A stretch of DNA of 64,000 bases from positions 124,001-188,000 of the forward strand of contig JAHDEG010000006.1 in assembly GCA_020628935.1 (NCBI GenBank), given 5' to 3'. Positions within the stretch are counted from its first letter, which is position 1. Each line of letters begins with the position of its first letter. Made by a program: the position numbers and the translations under genes. Origin of the DNA: Flavobacteriales bacterium. Its GTDB lineage: Bacteria > Bacteroidota > Bacteroidia > Flavobacteriales_G > JALEGO01. The notes beneath the pieces were generated by a model. That model saw only the letters and a list, made by a program, of their open reading frames with translations, ran no database searches and had not been told where the DNA came from. Positions 53,131 through 61,470 of this stretch are shown one piece after another.

Positions 53131-54036
53131 TTATTTTTTGATACCAATAAAAGTATTCAACCGAAGTCTTATACACCATAATAAAAGCTTAGATTTGGAC
53201 TTTTGACTTCTATAAAAAATCTTTTGATTAACTCCTTCTTGAGTATTTTCATAATTTGAATCAAGTATTTTAGGTAATACTTTAGCTACGGTCTGTGATT
53301 GCCCTTTTATGGTGTGAGTTGCATCTAATCCAAATCCTATGTTTTCAATTAAATTATAATTAGGTGTTAAACATAGTCCATTGTTTTTTAAAATAGTGTA
53401 TGTCCAAAAATAAGCCCAGGAATCATTCTTTCTTGCTTTGGTCTTTCTAAACTTATCAATTAAATAAACTCTCGATAAGTAATTAGGAAGGGTTGATTTA
53501 AAAATTTTAGACTTAGAAAATGTTTCTAAATCGTTCATATTTCTATCGAATTTATTCCAAGCTCTTTTCCATGTAGCCCAACCCCAACAAAGAGATAGGT
53601 TTGTGAAAAAAGGAGTTTCGAACTTATTTCTAGTTGCCTTTTCAATAGGGTTATAACCACCTATTTGGTATATGTTTAGAGTGTCTTTATATTTCAATAA
53701 ATTATGCTCAACGTAATCAAAGAAGTTAATATGTGGCAAACAATCATCTTCTAATATTATACCGTATTCTTCATTTTCAAAAAGCCAATCAATCGCTGCT
53801 ATTACTGAATTTCTACAACCCAAATTATTTAGGTTATACTTCTTAAACACTTTACATTCCCAGCTTATATTGGCTATTAACTCTTTAACTTTGTTGATTT
53901 TTTTTTCATCAAGGGCGTTTCTAGGACCATCAATATTAACATATATTGTGCTGGGTTTTATTAACTCTAATCTAGATAATAGCTTCCTTGTTATCTCTGG
54001 TCGATTAAATAATAATAAAAGAATTGGGGTTTGCAT
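53131..54036 (-). CDS. Glycosyltransferase-like protein (GT2/HlpA-like)
   Basis: A 301-residue protein with a nucleotide-diphospho-sugar transferase fold. TPILLLLFNRPEITRKLLSRL is its first strand-loop, STIYVNIDGPRNALDEK and LNNLGCRNSVIAAIDWLFENE follow, and YGIILEDDCLPHINFFDYV near residues 90-108 supplies the DDC/DxD metal site. LCWGWATWKRAWNKFD is a motif of a group often annotated as glycosyltransferase family 2 or hemolytic protein HlpA-like. Reaction and acceptor are unknown. It lies between two FkbM methyltransferase genes on the same strand, with gaps of 104 bases (downstream) and 43 bases (upstream). Confidence 0.82.
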   Translation of the reverse strand: MQTPILLLLFNRPEITRKLLSRLELIKPSTIYVNIDGPRNALDEKKINKVKELIANISWECKVFKKYNLNNLGCRNSVIAAIDWLFENEEYGIILEDDCLPHINFFDYVEHNLLKYKDTLNIYQIGGYNPIEKATRNKFETPFFTNLSLCWGWATWKRAWNKFDRNMNDLETFSKSKIFKSTLPNYLSRVYLIDKFRKTKARKNDSWAYFWTYTILKNNGLCLTPNYNLIENIGFGLDATHTIKGQSQTVAKVLPKILDSNYENTQEGVNQKIFYRSQKSKSKLLLWCIRLRLNTFIGIKK

Positions 54037-54079
54037 TTTAAAAAAACGAATAAAATTTTTATAGCTCCAATAAAACTAA

Positions 54080-54976
54080 TTAATAATTAATTCCATTCAC
54101 CTTTATTAGTTTAGCCTTTTTCAATTTTGCTTTGACAAATTCTAAGTCCCTAATAAAGATGGTATTATGATCTATGATATCCTTATCAATATTTAGTTTA
54201 ATTAACTTTCTTCCATCTAATGGTAAATATTTGAATGGAATAAACCCAACATCATCTAATAAACTAAATATACTAGCTTCATTTAGTTCATATTTGTTAG
54301 CCAAACCGTTAGTTTCTATTATAATCGCTTTTAATTCTGGGTTCAGTAGAACCGCTTTTGATCCTTTTAAAACATTTACTTCATAGCCTTCAACATCAAT
54401 CTTTATTAAATTTGCATTTTTTTGCTCTAACAATATATCTAAAGTAGTTTTTACTACTTCAAATGATGAAACACTTGAGTCTTCTTTTCTAATTATTCTA
54501 TTAACCGCCTCTAAATTTTGAGTGAAAAGAACATTGCCAGGTTTATCCCCTATGGCTTTTTCAATGACTTCAACTTTGTTAGAGAGACTGTTGATTTTTA
54601 TATTTTCTTTTAGAATACTTAAAGTCTCTTTTGAAGGCTCAATAGCTATTACTTTAGCATTGGAAACACCCGCGGCAAGTATTGTATAAACTCCAACATT
54701 TGCTCCAACATCAACAAATGTATCGTTATGATTTAAAAAATGCAACAGAAAACTCATTTCACTAAAGTCATTTAATGAGTTAAAATACTGTAATTGAGAA
54801 CTGGTCGATTTTTTTCCTACCAAAAGCTTTGTTTCGTGAATATAGTTGTGAATGAACATTGCTTCTTTATTTAATCTCATATACAACCCAAGAATAAAAT
54901 AATTAAATAAGCTTTTGAGCTTTCTTTTTTGATTTAGGGGATGACTTATTGTCTTTTTTATATCTTCTATTACCAT
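54080..54976 (-). CDS. FkbM-family methyltransferase
   Basis: A 298-residue FkbM methyltransferase, longer at the N-terminus than the one at 52310. LNHNDTFVDVGANVGVYTILAAG is motif I (about residues 79-101), VIAIEPSKETLSILKENIKIN strand 2 with the acidic residue, and LIKIDVEGYEVNVLKGS (about 195-211) the FkbM block. The first 60 residues are basic and hydrophobic and may be a membrane-associated helix. A substrate in the surface glycan is likely, from position only. It uses ATG at 54976, and 140 bases separate it from the next upstream gene. Confidence 0.9.
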   Translation of the reverse strand: MVIEDIKKTISHPLNQKRKLKSLFNYFILGLYMRLNKEAMFIHNYIHETKLLVGKKSTSSQLQYFNSLNDFSEMSFLLHFLNHNDTFVDVGANVGVYTILAAGVSNAKVIAIEPSKETLSILKENIKINSLSNKVEVIEKAIGDKPGNVLFTQNLEAVNRIIRKEDSSVSSFEVVKTTLDILLEQKNANLIKIDVEGYEVNVLKGSKAVLLNPELKAIIIETNGLANKYELNEASIFSLLDDVGFIPFKYLPLDGRKLIKLNIDKDIIDHNTIFIRDLEFVKAKLKKAKLIKVNGINY

Positions 54977-55116
54977 ATGATTATTATACTAGGAATATGT
55001 ACATTAAAATTATCAAGTTTAAAGGGTTGCTGGCTTTGGTTTGAAAATAACGCAATCGTAAATAAAACTACGTAAAAAGTTAACAACATAATAAATGAGT
55101 TCTCACCTACGTAAAT

Positions 55117-55734
55117 TTAAACTCCAAGGCAATTTTCTTGCCTGTATAATAATGTAGTTGTGTTTGACTGACCATAACAAGGTAGTAACCCGTAAAAATC
55201 AATTTTTTTAAACCCTAAACAAAGTAAGTCACTAATTCCTTCTTGATATTGTAGCCGCTCAGAATTATCCCAAATTATAACACCTGTGGGAGTTAGTTTT
55301 TGCGGAGCAAGTTTTGAACATTCAACTCGATTTCTGCCATCAATAATTATTACATCATATAAATCTGAGGTTTCCGAGATTGATTCAACGTAGTTATTGT
55401 TTAATGCTCTAAATAAGTATTTTACGTTTTCAAACCATTTTTCATCGTGTTCTACAGAAACAATATTCTTGATTTTACCTGATAGCCATATAGTCGAGTT
55501 CCCACTGCCATATTCAAATACTGACAACTCTTTAGTCAATCTGTCCTTAAGGAATTCAATAGCTGAAATTGTAAACCATGGAATTGGATTTCCAGCAGCG
55601 TCTACAGGCATCATTTTAATCACACTTTTGTTCCACCCACTTTCTTTTAGGTAGTTTTTTGATAAAAAAAACAAGGTTAAAATGTACCTTGTTATAGAAA
55701 ACTTAGAGATGAGCTTTATTATTGTTTTTTTCAT
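55117..55734 (-). CDS. Methyltransferase-like protein of glycan loci
   Basis: A 205-residue protein. After a hydrophobic N-terminal helix it shows PWFTISAIEFLKDRL, then LSVFEYGSGNSTIWLSG (about residues 90-106), a variant SAM-binding loop, IVSVEHDEKWFENVK (strand 2), YDVIIIDGRNRVECSKLAP (strand 4) and GVIIWDNSERLQYQ. This group is frequent in Bacteroidota polysaccharide clusters and is annotated as methyltransferase, but no member with a proven reaction is known to me. The promoter box at 55740-55747 is 5 bases from the ATG. Divergent from the flippase gene. Confidence 0.75.
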   Translation of the reverse strand: MKKTIIKLISKFSITRYILTLFFLSKNYLKESGWNKSVIKMMPVDAAGNPIPWFTISAIEFLKDRLTKELSVFEYGSGNSTIWLSGKIKNIVSVEHDEKWFENVKYLFRALNNNYVESISETSDLYDVIIIDGRNRVECSKLAPQKLTPTGVIIWDNSERLQYQEGISDLLCLGFKKIDFYGLLPCYGQSNTTTLLYRQENCLGV

Positions 55735-55739
55735 TTATC

Positions 55740-55747
55740 CAAAAATA
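55740..55747 (-). promoter_or_regulatory. TAnnTTTG promoter box, nearly leaderless start
   Basis: The minus strand reads TATTTTTG, an exact -7 match that ends 5 bases before the ATG at 55734. No -33 TTTG is seen. Confidence 0.5.
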
Positions 55748-55804
55748 TAGTAAACATTGTTTATCTCATTAAAATAAGTAAATTTTATTAGCATTAGTTT
55801 AAAT

Positions 55805-57301
55805 ATGTCAACCATAAAATCACAAACTATAAAAAACACCATAATCGATTATTTTGGAATTGGTTTAGGGTTTTTAAATATGAGCATATTATTCCCTAAC
55901 ATGCTTAGTAAAGAAGAATTAGGGTTGAGAGGAATAATTATAACCCTTGCAACAATAGCAGCAAATTTTTCAACATTAGGATCAACATCTTTATTGCTCA
56001 GGTTTTTTCCTTTTTTTAAATCAAAAGATAAAAAACATCAAGGATTTCTATCATTAATACTAACTATAGGATTAGTTGGCTTTTTTATATTATGTGTCCT
56101 AAGCTATGTTTTTCAGCCATTAATTTTTTCGTCTTATGCAGATAAATCTCCATTAATAGTTGACTATTTTTGGTTTGTGATTTTAGCCTCTTTTGGACTG
56201 CTTTATTGTAACATACTAAACAACTACTTCTTTATTTTACTTAAAACGGTCGTTTCCTCATTTTTTTTACATATTGGTTTGAGGTTCATTTGGCTCATTC
56301 AAGTCCTCCTCTATTTTTACGAAGTCATTGATTTTAATGGTTTTATCTGGCTGTTAACATTCAGTTATTTCATTCAGTTATTTGGCCTAATAATTTATGG
56401 TATTTATTTAAAACAGATAAAACTGTCCTTCACTTTACCTAAGATTAGTAGGAAATTAAAAAAAGTTATGATAAATTATAGTTTGTTCGCTATTGCTACT
56501 GGTTATATTGGAATGATTGTGTCTAGTATTGATCAGCTTATGATAGCATCATTACTAGGTACTGCTCCTATTGCTGTTTACTCAATAGCCTATTATTTAA
56601 GCAATGTTATAACCGTGCCTGGAAGATCTTTAACTGTTATTGCATCACCGGTCATTTCATACCAGATTAAGCGGAAAGATTTTAAACCTCTCAACAGTAT
56701 ATATAAAAAATCATGTGTAAATATGGGTGTTAGCGCTGGCTTTGTGTTTCTAATTATATGGGTAAATATTTCTTCATATATACAAATACTACCTGAAGGC
56801 TACAGTGACATAAAATATGTAATGCTATTTTTAGGATTAGGTAGATTCTTTGACTCTTTAACAGGTACAAATGCTCAAATTATTGGATTAAGTAAATATT
56901 ACAGATTTAATTTATACTCTGGAGTGCTACTTATTGGTATTACTGCATCGTTGAACTGGATTCTTATTCCCTCACACGGATTAATTGGAGCGGCTTTTGC
57001 AACTGGGATAACACTTTTATTATTTAATACCATGAGAACGTTATTTGTTAAATATAAAATGAACATGTGGCCTTACACATTAAAAAGTATTCTTAAAATG
57101 TTAACCTGTATCATTCCTCCCTTTTTATTTAGCTTTTTTATTAAAATAAGCTCAGGAAATATTTATATAGATGTGTTTGCTAATACCTCATTGTATTCAC
57201 TAATATTTGGCACTCTACTAATCCTTCTCAAGCCTTCTGATGAAATTCATGAAATAATTGTTAAACACTGGAATAGATATATTCCTTACAAATTAGAGTA
57301 G
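55805..57301 (+). CDS. Oligosaccharide flippase (Wzx-type, MOP superfamily)
   Basis: A 498-residue membrane protein with about 12-14 helices over the whole length, the layout of Wzx-like flippases that turn undecaprenyl-diphosphate-linked repeat units to the periplasmic face. The N-terminal region NTIIDYFGIGLGFLNMSILF with LSKEELGLRGIIITLATIAA corresponds to the first two helices and loop of the family. VSSIDQLMIASLLGTAPIAVYSIAYYLSNV marks the start of the second half. It has an arginine/lysine-rich cytoplasmic loop near KLKKVMINY. Together with the glycosyltransferases it points to a Wzx/Wzy-type pathway, although no Wzy polymerase was recognised. Confidence 0.9.
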   Translation: MSTIKSQTIKNTIIDYFGIGLGFLNMSILFPNMLSKEELGLRGIIITLATIAANFSTLGSTSLLLRFFPFFKSKDKKHQGFLSLILTIGLVGFFILCVLSYVFQPLIFSSYADKSPLIVDYFWFVILASFGLLYCNILNNYFFILLKTVVSSFFLHIGLRFIWLIQVLLYFYEVIDFNGFIWLLTFSYFIQLFGLIIYGIYLKQIKLSFTLPKISRKLKKVMINYSLFAIATGYIGMIVSSIDQLMIASLLGTAPIAVYSIAYYLSNVITVPGRSLTVIASPVISYQIKRKDFKPLNSIYKKSCVNMGVSAGFVFLIIWVNISSYIQILPEGYSDIKYVMLFLGLGRFFDSLTGTNAQIIGLSKYYRFNLYSGVLLIGITASLNWILIPSHGLIGAAFATGITLLLFNTMRTLFVKYKMNMWPYTLKSILKMLTCIIPPFLFSFFIKISSGNIYIDVFANTSLYSLIFGTLLILLKPSDEIHEIIVKHWNRYIPYKLE

Positions 57302-57325
57302 TTACCAATTTTACAATTAGAAAAA

Positions 57326-57371
57326 CCTCGCATAGTTAGTTTACATAACTTATTATACGAGGCTAGTTTTT
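57326..57371. terminator. Bidirectional terminator between flippase and small membrane protein
   Basis: CCTCG at 57326-57330 pairs with CGAGG at 57358-57362, and inner AGTTA / TAACT extends the stem with one interruption. Ts follow on the plus strand (57367-57371), and AAAAA precedes the stem (Ts on the minus strand), so it can serve both convergent genes. Confidence 0.8.
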
Positions 57372-57384
57372 AATAAGTATTATT

Positions 57385-57714
57385 TTACAGCAGAATAATT
57401 AACAATATTATTAGCAGTAAAGTACCACCGCCAATGTAAATACCAAAACCATCCATACTTTTTATTTCGTCTTTAATATCTCTTAATTCTGATTTGATGA
57501 CTTTTTTTTCTGTTTTAGAGACTGTATTACTTTCTAGTCTCGTATTAAACTCTTGCATCTTTTTGTCTAGTTCTGTTGCGCGATCAATGTTTTCTTGTGA
57601 AGCATTGTCAGGTATTTTTACATACTGGGTTTTTGGAATTCCGTTAGTAGCTGTGGCTGAAATAAACATTAATGATAAAAATGCGGAGGATAAAATAACT
57701 TTAATCTTTTTCAT
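57385..57714 (-). CDS. Small exported coiled-coil membrane protein
   Basis: A 109-residue protein. The first 23 residues are a signal peptide (KVILSSAFLSLMFISATATN). Residues about 35-75 form a charged coiled coil (EKKMQEF-type heptads ending in ELRDIKDEIKSMD). The last 20 residues are a glycine-rich hydrophobic helix (GGGTLLLIILLIILL). It would be held in a membrane by its C-terminus with the coiled coil in the periplasm. I recognise no family. The in-frame ATG at 57738 adds eight residues before the signal peptide and is less likely. Monocistronic, between two terminators. Confidence 0.78.
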   Translation of the reverse strand: MKKIKVILSSAFLSLMFISATATNGIPKTQYVKIPDNASQENIDRATELDKKMQEFNTRLESNTVSKTEKKVIKSELRDIKDEIKSMDGFGIYIGGGTLLLIILLIILL

Positions 57715-57752
57715 AATAAATAATTTATGTTCTAACATCCAAAATACAGACC

Positions 57753-57828
57753 AAAAAAATAACTAACTCATTTAAAACGAGTTAGCTATTTTATATTGAT
57801 GAAACTGTGTAGAAAGTCATACACAGTT
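57753..57828 (-). terminator. Tandem hairpins after the M36 peptidase gene
   Basis: Reading the minus strand, the first hairpin is a perfect 9-bp stem (AACTGTGTA 57803-57811 with TACACAGTT 57820-57828) without a T tract. The second is a 7-bp stem (57763-57769 with 57779-57785) followed by seven Ts. The second is the likely terminator. The first may protect the mRNA end. Confidence 0.8.
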
Positions 57829-57851
57829 AGTGAATGGGAAGGGTCAAAAAA

Positions 57852-60800
57852 TTATTTCTTAACCCACTTCTCAGTAATAACGGAATCTTCTGTTTTAACC
57901 TGAATAAAATACGTACCAGGAGATAGCCCTGAAACGTCAAATGCAGATAAAGTATTATTTGAAGTGTTTGTTGTTGATTGCTCTACTAAACGGCCATCGA
58001 CCGATAAAATAGAAATGTCTAACATTTTATCAGTTTCTAAAAACTGAATATTTAAAACCTCATCTACTGGGTTTGGATACAAAATAAATGGTAATTCTCT
58101 ATTAATTTTTGGAGTTGAAACTACAGACTGTGGGTTACTTTCTATTAATGTTCCTCTTTCAGAAGGCATGGCACAAGCCGTTGTTCCATCTAAAGAGTAA
58201 GCACATGCGCCTGAATTGTAATTTCTAAGGTCAAGTAGCTCTATATCATCTACATACCAGCCTAGGCCTCCTGTTGCATCATTAGTTCCGAAACGGAAAC
58301 GGAAATAAACATTTTGTCCTGTGTAGTCACTTAAATCGATATAAGACGCCAACCAACCATTACTGTTACCATAGTATGCACTTACGTTAGGGGTTACAAA
58401 CGTTCCGTAATCTAATTCTCCTACGTACGGATTTTTGAAAATTTTGTCTTTTAGGGATGTCCATTGTATAGCATCGGTAGATATATCAACGGTTCCACCA
58501 TCAAAACCGGCTTCTGTATTAAATAAGTGCCAAAACTTTAATGAGGCTTGTCCAGAAGGGATTGTGATAGGGTTTATTGTTTTTATTGTTTGACGGCTTT
58601 CTTCTGCCACATCAGTTGAAAACCAAGAGTTAGGTGCACTAATTGATTGATCTATACTTTGCACCCACTCGTAAAAACCTCCTCCTGCATCAAATACTGG
58701 TTCCCATTTATTAAGAGATTGACCATCAACCTGATCTTGAAAAAATGAGGTTGACCAAATTGTAGGATCACTATTCATTTGATAGGTTATCGTTACCTCA
58801 TCTAAAAAAGCCATATTTCCTAAACTGAACTCCAACTTATTTCCATTTTGAGTTGATGTAATGTTTGCAGAATTAGAAACATATGTTAATCCGTTAGGAA
58901 TTGTATCTACAGCAATTACAGTATTTTTTGTTTCACCAGTAAAGTTTTTGATAACTAAAGTAACATCAACAACATCGCCAGCACTAATTATTTCGGTAAC
59001 TGTTTTTTCAATTACTAATTCAGGATTACATAATGGATCTGTATCAAAAGCTTCAACTTGATCTGTTGCACTACTAGAAGATCCCTGAGAAGCACTTAAG
59101 CCCATTCCTCTTCTAGCAAATACTTCTTGTATTAAACACTTGTTTACTCCTCCGTTTAATTGAGCATCAGCGGCTATTATGGCATCCCTACCATCTAACA
59201 TACCCGGAGAACAAGGCTGAAGCTTCATTCCTTCCATAACAAGTTCAATTGCGAGGTTATTTCCTCCAGAACCATTATAAATATCTTCATCAAAACCATA
59301 TTGATCTGTAAGAGCCCAAAACAAATCCCACAAAACATCTGCCCATATTTCTCCAACAGCATGCACTGCTGTATTTGAAGCTACATCACCATAGGTTAAC
59401 GGGCTAATTGACATATCTGTAGAGTAAGGATACCTTCTTATACCTACTCCACTAACACTCTGCCCGTCTGAATACGTACCAATACCTCTAGCCATTGAGC
59501 CACTATCGGTTGATTTTGCTGTTAGGGCATACGCGAAAAAATCGCTCCAGCCTTCACCCATTTGCTCATCGTTTACCAAACACGTTGCAGCGCTTGGGCC
59601 ACCAGTTAATCTATTTGAAATACCGTGAGCATATTCATGAGCAATTACTCCATTATCAAAATCGCTATCTAGTGTATCGGGTGCACCAGCATCTTGAAAG
59701 CTAATTTCTAATCCATTCCCTGCAAACTGTCTTAGTGCATCACAATCAGTTTTACCCATAAAAACTGTTGGGATATTTACTTGATTACCCGATGCTCCAG
59801 GCGCCATACCAATTAAGCCGTCTTCAAAATTACAAATAATGCAACCTACAGCTCCTGCTTGCTGCGCTTGAAGAGCTTTATAACCAAATTCACATCCTCC
59901 ACGATCAATTAATGCTATTTTACCATTTAGTGAGTTTGATATGTTCTCACATCCATCAGTAAAAGAAGGGTTAGCTACTGCGTCTTGAATAATTTCAACC
60001 TCGGCAGTAACTGGCGTATTGGTGATTTCGGCTCCCCAAGGATCTGCTCCTGTTGCAGAGCCAGTTGATGCATAACTACCCACTAATTGAGAGGGCTGGG
60101 TAACATTTACTAAACCACCATTGCTAATCCAAATATACATGTTCATAGTAGGGTCGCCTCCATCTGCTGGGGTAGACATGTTTGCATTGTTCGTATTACC
60201 AATATTAGCCCCACTTTGAACTCTTGCAATTACAGGGTCTCCTCCTATTCCTCCTTGCCCATAGGTGTTTTGCTGAAAAGCACCAGAAGCTGAAGTAAAG
60301 CCATAACGAGCAGATACATCATGCATAATGTTGTTCATGTAAAAGAGATTCACTGTTGCAGCATCTAAATAATCTTGTGATGATGCAGAACCTGTATATG
60401 GGAAATCAAAATTTAAGCTAGATCCACCATTCGGCTCATCACCTAAACTAGTAGTATTATCTGCCCTTGAATTAAATGCGTGTACATTATTTCCTCTTGT
60501 TATAGTGTATTCTGGTCCTGGACTTCCATTAATGTCATGCCAACCAAAAGGAGAGAAAAGTTGATCTCCTGGTTCTGTAATTAACTCATGTGGGCCATGG
60601 TTTGGACTTTCTGTAGGGATTGCATAAACTCTATACGAAGAACCATCTAATGGTGTTGGGGGGGGTGGAGCGGGAGCTTGAGGAGATGGAACTGGACTTT
60701 CTTTTAAAACGCGGGATTTTTGTGGCCTTGAATATTGATTTGTGTCAAACTCACAGTTTAGTGTTAAGCTCTGCTTTTTTTCTATTGCTCCTGTATCAGC

Positions 60801-61376
60801 GTTAATATAGTACAGCCAATAATTATCCCCTTGAGCAGGAACTACGTAAACCTTGTGCGTAAGAATTAATTTATTGCCATTTTTAGATGGTATATAAGTT
60901 AACTCTACTGTAGGACTATCAAAAAGCTCGGCTGTTTTTTCAAACACCGCTTTTTGCTTATCTGATTTCTTTTTTAATAGCTTCGGAAGATTATTTATTT
61001 GCAAATCAGCTAAACTATTTTCTAGCGCTTTTTTTTGAGATATGGTTGCTGAAGAAGAATTTACAAGGTTTTTTGCATCCTCTGTAAATCTGTTAGTTGA
61101 GTGAAAAACATTATTATCTATATTAAAATGAAGCCCAATGATTGCGTTTTCAATTTTTATACCATCAATAGTTTGTTGCAGATAAAAACGAGAAACCCCT
61201 TTACTGTCTTTATAGCTATCGCTGATAACAAAAGAAGAAACATCCTCTGAAGTTAACTCCCAAATGGTTTTTTGTGTTGATAAATAATTTTCTATTGACC
61301 GTTGTTCAGCCTCTGTTTGAGAGAATAAAACAGTAGAAAATATTATAGATAAAAAAAATAGGTTGAGTTTTTTCAT
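57852..61376 (-). CDS. Secreted M36 (fungalysin) metallopeptidase with T9SS sorting domain
   Basis: A 1174-residue exported zinc peptidase. In order: signal peptide (1-19), FTP-type propeptide (about 25-200), a proline-rich linker near 225-240 coded by a run of eight C, the M36 catalytic domain with HEYAH at residues 580-584, and a PA (protease-associated) insertion near 470-560 (GKIALIDRGGCEFGYKALQA). A DUF11-like beta domain (about 790-870) and a MAM/lectin-like module (about 890-1060) follow. The C-terminal T9SS type A sorting domain is at about 1095-1174 (PFILYPNPVDEVLNIQF ... GTYFIQVKTED). It should be secreted through SprA and the T9SS, processed, and attached to the surface or released. 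Monocistronic. Confidence 0.95.
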   Translation of the reverse strand: MKKLNLFFLSIIFSTVLFSQTEAEQRSIENYLSTQKTIWELTSEDVSSFVISDSYKDSKGVSRFYLQQTIDGIKIENAIIGLHFNIDNNVFHSTNRFTEDAKNLVNSSSATISQKKALENSLADLQINNLPKLLKKKSDKQKAVFEKTAELFDSPTVELTYIPSKNGNKLILTHKVYVVPAQGDNYWLYYINADTGAIEKKQSLTLNCEFDTNQYSRPQKSRVLKESPVPSPQAPAPPPPTPLDGSSYRVYAIPTESPNHGPHELITEPGDQLFSPFGWHDINGSPGPEYTITRGNNVHAFNSRADNTTSLGDEPNGGSSLNFDFPYTGSASSQDYLDAATVNLFYMNNIMHDVSARYGFTSASGAFQQNTYGQGGIGGDPVIARVQSGANIGNTNNANMSTPADGGDPTMNMYIWISNGGLVNVTQPSQLVGSYASTGSATGADPWGAEITNTPVTAEVEIIQDAVANPSFTDGCENISNSLNGKIALIDRGGCEFGYKALQAQQAGAVGCIICNFEDGLIGMAPGASGNQVNIPTVFMGKTDCDALRQFAGNGLEISFQDAGAPDTLDSDFDNGVIAHEYAHGISNRLTGGPSAATCLVNDEQMGEGWSDFFAYALTAKSTDSGSMARGIGTYSDGQSVSGVGIRRYPYSTDMSISPLTYGDVASNTAVHAVGEIWADVLWDLFWALTDQYGFDEDIYNGSGGNNLAIELVMEGMKLQPCSPGMLDGRDAIIAADAQLNGGVNKCLIQEVFARRGMGLSASQGSSSSATDQVEAFDTDPLCNPELVIEKTVTEIISAGDVVDVTLVIKNFTGETKNTVIAVDTIPNGLTYVSNSANITSTQNGNKLEFSLGNMAFLDEVTITYQMNSDPTIWSTSFFQDQVDGQSLNKWEPVFDAGGGFYEWVQSIDQSISAPNSWFSTDVAEESRQTIKTINPITIPSGQASLKFWHLFNTEAGFDGGTVDISTDAIQWTSLKDKIFKNPYVGELDYGTFVTPNVSAYYGNSNGWLASYIDLSDYTGQNVYFRFRFGTNDATGGLGWYVDDIELLDLRNYNSGACAYSLDGTTACAMPSERGTLIESNPQSVVSTPKINRELPFILYPNPVDEVLNIQFLETDKMLDISILSVDGRLVEQSTTNTSNNTLSAFDVSGLSPGTYFIQVKTEDSVITEKWVKK

Positions 61377-61428
61377 ATAAATAATTTAGTGAATTAAGTT
61401 AACTAATGAAAATCTCAATTGTTGATCA

Positions 61429-61436
61429 TAAAGGTA
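61429..61436 (-). promoter_or_regulatory. Near-consensus promoter for the M36 peptidase gene
   Basis: The minus strand reads TACCTTTA, one mismatch from TAnnTTTG, with TTTAG 18 bases upstream as a -33 candidate. It lies 52 bases before the ATG at 61376. Confidence 0.4.
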
Positions 61437-61470
61437 AACGGTGATTAGAACTTACTAAACGGTAACAATT

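Noticed and set aside
57715..57851. Possible small RNA in the spacer with two hairpins
   Set aside because: The hairpins are better explained as the 3' end and terminator of the M36 peptidase transcript, and no separate promoter was seen.
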